64,000 nucleotides of DNA from Arsenophonus sp052174455. Lineage in GTDB: Bacteria; Pseudomonadota; Gammaproteobacteria; Enterobacterales; Enterobacteriaceae. The notes under the pieces were generated by a model. The model saw only the letters and a list, made by a program, of their open reading frames with translations, had not been told where the DNA came from and made no database searches. Location of the stretch: NCBI GenBank assembly GCA_052174455.1, contig JBQMRP010000075.1, positions 124,001-188,000 of the forward strand, in the 5' to 3' direction. The position numbers and the translations under genes are program-made. Position 1 is the first letter of the stretch. Each line of letters begins with the position of its first letter. Below, piece by piece: positions 55,777-64,000 of this stretch.

Positions 55777-55797
55777 TAAGGCCACTTTGTGGCCTTA
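55777..55797 (+). terminator. gpmA terminator
   Basis: A perfect 9-bp stem TAAGGCCAC/GTGGCCTTA with loop TTT lies 70 bases past the gpmA stop. It is the most GC-rich hairpin in the window. The following T-run is weak (TTATTAAGC). Confidence 0.75.
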
Positions 55798-55799
55798 TT

Positions 55800-56165
55800 A
55801 AGCATTAATTAGACATTTTTTTATGATATATTCGAATAACTTCTTATCTAAACAATATAATAATTTTCGCTATCTTTCCAACCAATACAGACATCTATTA
55901 TGTTTCTACCATACACTACCGTTTTTTGTAGTTATATCTTATCTTTCCTCTAAAAAATAATTTTAAATCATTACTACCAGAATGATTATTCTTCACTAAA
56001 CATATTTAATTATCAATATTCAGCTACTTCAAAGCTGCTTTTTATATTATTACAACAATTCGTATAACTAAAATCAATCATAATATTGGCTAATAAGTCT
56101 TATTTTAGCGAATTTTCTTTAACGCCTCTGTATTTAATTTATAAGTTACACTCATCTCTAGTATA
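55800..56165. other. Degraded DNA after gpmA
   Basis: AT-rich, no gene trace seen. Confidence 0.5.
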
Positions 56166-56167
56166 TA

Positions 56168-57540
56168 TGGTTTTAGAGATGATGGCGACGGTATTCCTGG
56201 TGATTGATTTCGTGGATAATTTTAATAACAGAGAAAATGATATCCTATAAAACTCCAACCTACAAGGTTATCCGCGAAATCAGATATTACCCTGGTCCGT
56301 TATATTAACGAATTCGTAATGGTGAAAGGTAGTTGATAGGCACTACTGTTAAGATGAAGCTTGAAGATATGCTGCGATAACATACTCAATCGCTTCCTTA
56401 TTAATAGGACACTCATTTTGTCGACCGTAATGGTTTTTCTATAGCAAACCATACAAAAATGAATACTGATAGTATTGAGACTAAAGCGCTTAATATCAAA
56501 AAAAGGGACCCCCTTTTTTTTTAGCGGCAACGAAATATGCTTACAACTCATTGCTACCAGCTTATATCTAAAGCTGCAAAAAAGCGGAGAAAATTACTAC
56601 CATGGCTATATACCTACAAATCATCTCCACTGGTGATTTTACGAAACTATTGTACTATTTCTCAGAAAAAATCACATAATCTCCTATCAGGAGACCATAA
56701 GCAGATTAAAACAACAATAGCTTCAAGAGTATATGAAATGATAGCTGCCTGATTTAAGCGATATACGCTACATTTATTTCTGTGTTGATGGCTATGTTAT
56801 TCTGTTAAGCAAGCTGGTCGTCTTTGCTTTCTTCTCATATCAGCCTTACTAGGACTATGAACGTAAAAAGCTTGTTATGGTAGAAAATGCTTATCAAGAG
56901 TTATAATCACATTGGGGCAAAACATTTTAATTGCCTGCAAGAGAGCGGAGTTTAACCGTGTCTTACACGGCTTACTTAGATGGAGACACGGTACCATTAG
57001 TTTTTGGAATTTAATAGCAAAAACGTTTCCGGATACGTAGCAGCAACCCTGTTGAGTACATAAAACAGCTAATTCACCACTTCATCCTAAAAAGCATGCA
57101 ACTGAATTAAGGGTTAGCTGTGGTAAGTTTGGCTTAACAGAGAGCCACGATAGCATAATAAAGTTCATGAGTTTTATTAGCGAGCTTTTCAGTGTATTCT
57201 GTAACAATAAAAAATCTGAAGAAAGATTGAAAATAGCCGCCATTCTATTCGCTCCTGTCAGGAGAACTGTCCTTAATAATAATGATGAATCCAATTAAAT
57301 TAACTTTCCAACATTGATCGCTATAAAAACAAGTAGCAAAGTACTGTAGTTTGAAAAACAACTATTTTAATGGTATTTCATGTATTTCTATCTGCTTATA
57401 AAAACTGGAAATGGATAATGGGCATTGATCTGCTGATCATGTGATAGTAAACAATGCCCAATTTAAGGATGGGAAATAGATTCATAAAGCATCAAGCGTA
57501 GTGTAGCCTAATTATCATATACCAAATTTGCTAATCTCGC
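56168..57540 (+). mobile_element. IS256-family element, nearly full length, dead
   Basis: The fourth long copy of the family. It shows the leader (GATTGATTTCGTGGATAATT near 56200), target-region DNA, ATGCTTATCAAGAGTTATAA near 56890 (family YQE segment), GGTACCATTAG near 56990, and the tail CCAATTTAAGGATGGGAAAT near 57458. All frames are interrupted; the longest are 71 codons or fewer and have no family order. A run GGGACCCCCTTTTTTTTT near 56505 may reflect slippage. Confidence 0.82.
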
Positions 57541-57559
57541 ATACAAAACTCAAACCTGA

Positions 57560-58600
57560 CAGCAATTGATTAAAAGTAAATAGATTTATCTTATAATTCA
57601 TTGATATACTCATTTTTTAGCTCCTATTTCGAATAGGTTTTTCAACAAAGTATGGATACTTCAAGGTATGTTAGCAACGATTGCTATACAGCGTTTGCAT
57701 AGAAAAGTAAACAGTTATGCAGATTAAAGAAATTTTTTTATTTCTCTACAAACATCTAAAGCTGCATTTCATTAGTTGAGTTGGTAATAAGCTGTCGGAT
57801 GATATCTCGATATATGCATCGAATCAACTCATTCTATTTTATCCTACCCATATTGTCATAGTAAGCATGTTATCCACTTGGGAGATTTCATCATGGTTAC
57901 AGAGATATCATTGAAAAATTCCCGATTACAGGAAAAGATTTTAAGATCTTACTAAAAATCCTATAGTAAAACTATATCACAAGGATAAATTATTTAGTTA
58001 TTTGTGATGTATTTTAAATAGCTTGACTTTATGGAATTAAGCAAAAACAAATAGGGATTTTTTTTTAAAACAGCATTTAAATGGAGTCACTTTTTCCTTT
58101 CTTCAGCAACGATAGCTAACTTAAATCTACTAAGTTGTATTGTTGAAGTTAATGAAACATTTCTATAAATTCTTTAAATAGAAGCGTTATATTTCAGATA
58201 GGAAAGGTAAAAAATACGAGAGATGAGGAGATAAAAAGAAAAACGAATTGTGGTCTTAATTACCTAAAATCAACAAAAAAGGGTATCATGTGAGCGATGA
58301 AATTCTTGGAGAGCTTAATGCAAAGTGTATTATCTGCTTTCTTAAAGCGATCCTCGATAAGAGTTCATCCTTTATTTTGATGAATACTAAATGATACGAA
58401 ATCGTTTGCCAGCGAACATAAAATTAGTCACTATTGCCTAATAAGATTGATAACTAAGGATTTATATGTAAAGAATTTCATATTCTATATATGAACAAGT
58501 TATATTAGTCAATTAAAAATATAGCTGAGTAAATCATGGTGTAGAGTCGTTTTATTTACTAAATTATTTAACCTGGAGAAAATTGTTTAAAATTAAAATA
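57560..58600. repeat. Unidentified repeat R2, copy 2
   Basis: This is the partner of 23720-24660. It begins right after the IS256-family element and includes the segment near 57780 with CATCTAAAGCTGCATTTCAT, ATTCCCGATTACAGGAAAAG near 57925, CTTCAGCAACGATAGCTAAC near 58100, and the conserved hairpin at 58364-58384. In the plus frame SDDISIYASNQLILFYPTH may be a true peptide trace, but I cannot match it. Confidence 0.6.
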
Positions 58601-61600
58601 ATTAAAATATAAAGGTGATTACAAAATTCCCTTGCGAGTAAAGCAACGATCTAGCTTTACTCTTTTAAAACAATGTGATCCCAGTAGCAGTAGATTGGTT
58701 TTCCGCTACTGACTGGTATCAACTGACTTTTCATAACGTAATTCTTCATCCCGTTTATCCCAAACAGCACGCGCTAAAAAAAGCGAGAGCAAAATGGTTT
58801 CATCCGACTTTTTACGGTGTAAAAAATTCCTTGAACACCTCGCGGATACAGACCTGAGGTTATCCGGAGTATTGGAGGTGATCTGCAGTGTAATATCGAC
58901 CTTTTACCACCAGGTACAAACACCGTTATTATTAACCCCTTAGATTATCCGATACACTTGCTGATCATAGAGTCACGATTCTGTGCAATAGTTAGTGACT
59001 CGGTTAATATCAGGCTTACTAAGAAAGATATTTAGTGATGTTCCATTATAAAAATCCATCCACTCTTTGTACCTCATTTCAAGTAAGCAAATATTATCCA
59101 CAGGAGACACCTAGCCGTTCGTTTAACAAGCATTTATAATCTTCAAATCGTACCAAATAACTCGACAGGAACTGCATACAAATATAGTAAGCATAACAGC
59201 AACTCTTCTGGGCTCGATCAACCTTGCTGCGAATACTAGGTTCTTTGGTCAGCATCTACTTGGCAGTGAATATGAAACTGATCTCACAAAACCAAATTCC
59301 TACAGCCACGATACAGTCCCCTGCTAAAACCCAAGCTGATCAGTTCTCAACAACCCTTAAAATCTTTCACCTTCCTCTAGACCGATGCCGTCAGGCAGTT
59401 GTAAACGCGCTCTAACCGGACACAACACTTGGCCGTATAATTATAAGTAACAGTTAATATTGACATTGGGCTGTACGACTTGTTTGTACACCACACTTAA
59501 AAAGCGCAATATTTGCGCATTTTGCTATTATCGACGCTTCTTGTAATGATTTGCGTAACTATCCAGCCAAGCTGGCTTATATTCCAATGGCAATAAACAC
59601 AGTAAACTTTCTGCATCAAAGAGTGCGAACCACCAGTAAGTATTGTGAGGTATCTTGGTGGTGGGGTTTAGCAAATAAATTTATTTAATATAAATTTATG
59701 GTATTTAAATTCCCTCTAAGCCCATTTAAATATAAATAAATACGCACTCTCATCTCTTAAGCGTCAGAGACTCGCACTTGTTCAGCCACATAGCCAGAGC
59801 TAGGCAGCGGCGGCGCGGCTCCCACCTGCCAAAATGCAATTAACTAATTATTTCCACTTTCAGGAAGCCATACAGCGACTCATGCTGTAGATTTTGCTCA
59901 CACTAATATCCTGTTTACCATTTTTCTATGATAGGAACCACAGATGCGAGCCAAGCTTGTCGCAACTAATAATTGCCGGTATCTAAAAAAAGTATTAAAA
60001 ACCTCAACGCGTCTATCAGTAAACAGATACAACAGGATCGTCGGCATCATGCTTTTGTCAATGAGTAAATCCGCCCTATCTTATACTATCTCCCTTCGGC
60101 ATTAATCCAGCGCAAGTACGAATTTCACTCATTTCGTCTCCCGATCAAAATCCTGCGCATCACTGCGAAAATAGATGTTGCAATGGAATATTATTCATTA
60201 AGTTTATTTCTTTAGTTAAGGCAGGTTCATACCAAGCTATCGACGTCGCCGTCAGTACCGGAGCTTCCCTCCCCTTGTGCTTTAACTCTGATAGCACGAT
60301 AAATCCTCGCATGAAGTCAGTATTAGTGTTATATTTTCTCCTAGTCTACATCCAGATCAAACTACACCTGATTAATCAACAGGTCACGACTCACCTTAGA
60401 CAGAAGTGATACAATAGAGGTAGGTAATCTGGTTGGTCTATCCACAGTTCGCTGATTTCGCGCTGCCACCATTTTCTTTTATCACGACTGAAAAGCGTTC
60501 TAATTTGCTAATCCTTGTCCACTTTCTCGCAGTCCACACCTGTCTAATGCGCTTAGAAGATGAGTTACTGTCAACTAGAATAGCTTTGAGTCGGTAACGC
60601 AAAATCGTGAGATCATTGTTTTTTTCATTTGGAATAGTGCGCAGGGCATTAGTATTGAGGATTGCTACGTTAACCAGCACCCACCCCGCCATACTTTTAA
60701 TCAAATAATGCCGGCAAAGGTCGCGCAAGTCATTGCTATATTCAGTAGATAATAGATTGTTACTCATCAGAAAAATATTGCTGTCGGTTTTAGCAAAATT
60801 GGCATGGATCATATCCAGTTAACACCACACCCATCGTGATAAATCTACACAAAATCACGGCTTAACATTCTTACCATGTAAGATCATAATCTAATAACCC
60901 AGTGTGGATCTGATTAGGGGATATGACATACGCATCTAAGCAGTAAAGTACCTTCTGCCTGACCATACTAGATCCGATTAACTTTCCAACTAGATAGTGC
61001 CCCTATCTCTAAGCGAGGAAAAAAGGAAAGTTATCAGGGTTAATACCATGCCAGCGGCGTGTTTTGAATAACCTCCGGTAGACTGACTGAGTAAAAACGA
61101 TAACATATCTATATCTTGCACTACACCCACTGCTAGATGTAGTGTATTTTTAATAGCTGCATCGGTAACATTGAAGTAGCCGGTTGTGTCCCTCTTCCTA
61201 TCTCGCAGACGATTCTGACGGATCAAAACGCTTTTCAAGCGATCGGATAACATGATAATTTACTGCTGGAGTATAGCGACTAGATGGAAATCAGTGCGCT
61301 TACCTAATTTTTATCTTCCCGACTATGGGATAAGCTGGTAGGCGTTATATTCCTTAAAAGCCCACCCTTAAAGACCATTGCCAGGCGGTTGGAGATAATT
61401 GAAATCCTTTGGTATTACTGCTCAAAGCAGTGAATGAAGCATAAAGCTCCGCACATTAGACAAACCAAAGACCATTGATAGCACTTTCCAGCGTGCTAGC
61501 CTTCTCGTTAACGCATACTTCAACGCCTCCACAGAATACAGTAAAAATTCTAAGCCGTCAGTTAGTGGTTAAAAAAGTGAACCAGCGTATAATCGCTCTG

Positions 61601-62190
61601 GCGATTAATTACTCAGTAGTATCTTGCTCCCCGTTAGGGACAGTCTCATCGGTAATCAGCACAAAGCGTATAATAAACTTCAATAAATGCTGCTTATTGA
61701 AGCTGTAGCGGATTTTAAAATTTATCAACCAATCACCACACGTGTGATACTATTCCATAGTACTGGTGAAAAAGCTCGTCGGTAGTGGTCGCACAAACCA
61801 GACGACAACCACAACTACGCTGGTTTTATAAACTCACAGAAAGGTACGCCGCAAAAACGGATCTATACCCGCTACTTTTATCTGTGCACTTTAATAAATA
61901 TTGATAGCTGCCATCATTATACACATCGAGCTGTAAGAAAAGGATTTCTGTCGGTGACGACACTGTTTTATAGCACCAGTTCAGGTTGCCCACCAACGCA
62001 ATGCGCATATCCGATTTGGGTTTTGCTTGCTACGTCATTATCTATTGTTCATCCTTCTTTTTCCACTTAGCATAGATATCTCATCCAGCCAACAAATTTT
62101 TATAAAGAACGCTGGCCGAGCGTTAAATCGGGCAACCGCACTTCTCTCCACAGAGAAGAAGATGGCATCTAGGTGACTTAGAGCACTAAA
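58601..62190. other. Degraded, less AT-rich DNA with unidentified remnants
   Basis: Base composition is closer to balanced than in the middle of the window, and some frames stay open for long stretches. Minus-strand frames at 60438-60812 (124 codons) and 60990-61253 (87 codons) are open. From 61740 down to 61270 one minus frame reads FKIRYSFNKQHLLKFIIRF, TDETVPNGEQDTT and CAELYASFTALSSNTKGF with few stops. These look like remains of real genes, probably on the minus strand. I cannot assign any family. Confidence 0.45.
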
Positions 62191-62199
62191 ATGTACGCG

Positions 62200-62616
62200 G
62201 AAGACTTTACGGCGACTGCAAGCGTTACCATCAATATATGTATATCGCTGTTTACTTCAACACCGCTCGTAAGTTAGTTTCTGATATACAGTCTAATCGG
62301 CCAAGTTATGCTGCCCAGCATATCGAAACGATTCAGAAACAGGCTATCTCCATACCGATACTGACCAACTTCGAGGCAATATAGATTGTCAGAATGACCT
62401 TAGCCGTATTAGCATTAACGTTGTTGATAGCGCTGAAAGCTTGCTGTAGCCAGCTTTATACAACACCATCAGTTCAAAATTAACCCTGATTCAGGTAATC
62501 TTTAAAAAACGTCACACCTACGGTGAGAGATATCAAATACCTGAATTAAAATTATTGACTTATGATCATGAAAAGCACTTTCTTGAACTTGAGCAGGAAA
62601 ATTTAGAAAGTTTTTA
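62200..62616 (+). pseudogene. Remnant of an unidentified gene
   Basis: Two plus-strand frames join across a frameshift near 62385: DIQSNRPSYAAQHIETIQKQ with AISIPILTNFEA, then DLSRISINVVDSAESLL, a stop, and RYQIPELKLLTYDHEKHFLE running to a stop codon at about 62616. The composition and helical pattern look like a genuine soluble protein. The family is unknown to me. A hairpin (CACC...GGTG, near 62670-62695) follows and could be its terminator. Confidence 0.45.
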
Positions 62617-64000
62617 ATTCGGTTTTTAGTTGTTTAAATGACCCTTGATTTTTTTCTTGAAGGCGAAAAATCACCACATATCACAAATTATGCGGTGATC
62701 TCCTCCATCCAGAAATTTATCGCATTTTTTTATGGGCACTTATCTCTTCCCATATTACCTATAATATGAAGAAAATAGATTTAATCCCAGTAAGTTATTT
62801 CCTTATGTGCTTCCAGCATGCAAAAAATCATCGCCTACTCTCGGGTTCATGCTAAACTTACGACTGGTCGTGTACTCCTGAATAACGCTACAAAACCCAA
62901 GGTAATGTTCTTGGTATTTTTATCGCCCACTGAAGATCGTTATCGATCTGCACCTTATTCTTGTTATGCTACATACTCAGACGAATAATGTAGTTTTCCA
63001 GCGTCACCTATCTAGGTTGATATAAGCTTTTCATCCCCAATATATTTGACCCGCAACCCCGATCAGACATAAGTAAAAAGGGGGCCATGCGTCGCTACAG
63101 ATCACTTTAGCACCCAGATCCAGAAACTAAAAGCCAGATAAACACCGACGCCAGCTCTAGCGCAATCACTAAAGATGCTCTGGCATTGATCACCCAAATG
63201 ATTAAGCTAACTCCACAAAGTGTTTGGTCAAAAATCCAGACTACGCATGATGTAGCAACGAGCTTGGCATCATGTCAGCACACTTTAACCGAACAGCCAT
63301 ACCCTGGCTCCTGGAGGGGGTGAGGTTGCCAAGCAGATCAATAATCACGAAGAATCTTACCTGCTTTTCGGTTATCGGTTACTCATGCTGTAATAAGTAG
63401 GTTGATTTCTGACAATTCCGGTAGAGCCAGATTAAACGCAGAGAAAGCGCTCAGTCTGTCCCATCCATACTCGACTTAATGATCATGGCAAGCAATCAAA
63501 TACCGCTTTTCTCAATTTTTTCCTGTACTTCATACAGGTCCCGCCATGAGTCAACTGTTAACTAGGCATGCAGCGCGATACCGCCTAAATGCTGAGTAAT
63601 AATAATCCATTCAATATCCTATTTTAACAGGCTTTTCAGTTCCAAGATCGGTAACGAGCTATTGAGTTTACCTATCTTTTAGGGCGGGAAGGAATTCCTA
63701 CCGGTGCAGCAGCTTAAATTCAATCACCTCCAACTTGGCAAAACTCCATTAACTCCAAGCTCTTTACGGTTTTCATCACGCGCTCATTGAGTAATTCGAC
63801 ATTAATAATGTCTTTGTCAGTTAATGACCGCAGTGTGACATTCGTATGGCGTGTTCGTCCTTATTTTTGCCGGTGATTAAACTATAAAACTAGAATCAGT
63901 TGCCAGCGCGTACCAGTTCGTTGGTCACGCTGATGATAGCATAAAAGTGACAAAACCCTTCAAACTCGAGCACTGCTAACGTTGTCTGTATTTCTATATT
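62617..64000. other. Degraded DNA at the window end
   Basis: No intact gene. A minus-strand stretch near 63840-63740 reads SLTDKDIINVELLNERVMKT and VKSLELMEF, suggesting an eroded protein-coding gene entering from the right. No family is recognised. Confidence 0.45.

Noticed and set aside
57082..57294. 70-codon minus frame
   Set aside because: Lies opposite the eroded IS256-family transposase and has no similarity of its own.
60438..61253. Minus-strand frames with segments resembling Cas7f/Csy3 (HYLIKSMAGWVLVN and SVLIRQNRLRD)
   Set aside because: Spacing between the matching segments does not fit Csy3, neighbouring csy genes and a CRISPR array are absent, and each match alone is weak.
1..64000. 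tRNA, rRNA and CRISPR arrays
   Set aside because: No cloverleaf with a TTCRA loop, no conserved rRNA segment and no regularly spaced direct repeats were found by reading; a covariance-model scan would be decisive.

Overview
The window looks like part of the chromosome of an insect-associated enterobacterial symbiont in an advanced but unfinished phase of genome reduction. All intact genes are enterobacterial in sequence and partly in order. The DNA is AT-rich, and only 17 genes look intact, covering about 15.4 kb (roughly 24%) of 64 kb. The rest is full of stop codons and frameshifts but still carries readable traces of prophage genes, insertion sequences and unidentified repeats. A Sodalis- or Arsenophonus-like symbiont is a reasonable guess. 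This is inference from gene content; no rRNA gene is present to test it.

Layout. 1-8570: heavily degraded DNA with no intact gene. 8.6-14.8 kb: remnant of a P22/APSE-type podovirus prophage in normal late-gene order (holin, endolysin, large terminase, portal, scaffold); only the endolysin is still an open frame. 15.4-17.7 kb: an unidentified repeat (R1). 19.6-24.7 kb: remains of IS256- and IS481-family elements and a second unidentified repeat (R2), with intact folA inside. 25-32.8 kb: the ancestral enterobacterial block apaH-apaG-rsmA-pdxA-surA-lptD, with djlA divergent. 33-38.9 kb: IS remnants around thyA. 38.9-44.1 kb: lgt, rppH and thiBPQ with a TPP-riboswitch-like leader. 44.2-54.0 kb: IS256 and R1 remnants enclosing a second prophage remnant (endolysin and DnaC-like pseudogenes on the minus strand). 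54.0-55.8 kb: ribE and gpmA, divergent. 56.2-64 kb: IS256 and R2 remnants, then less AT-rich degraded DNA.

The retained genes fit a nutritional symbiont. FolA and ThyA supply thymidylate and recycle folate. PdxA (vitamin B6) and RibE (riboflavin) are cofactor synthesis genes, and ThiBPQ imports thiamine. LptD, SurA and Lgt maintain the outer membrane and lipoproteins, RsmA and RppH act on rRNA and mRNA, ApaH and ApaG belong to the old operon, and GpmA is a glycolytic enzyme.

I found no tRNA, rRNA or CRISPR array, and no clearly new intact system. The best leads are an intact endolysin with Asn at the usual catalytic Asp position, a TPP riboswitch with an altered sensing motif but a largely rebuilt helix, two unidentified repeat families (one with a covarying hairpin), and several perfect long palindromes.
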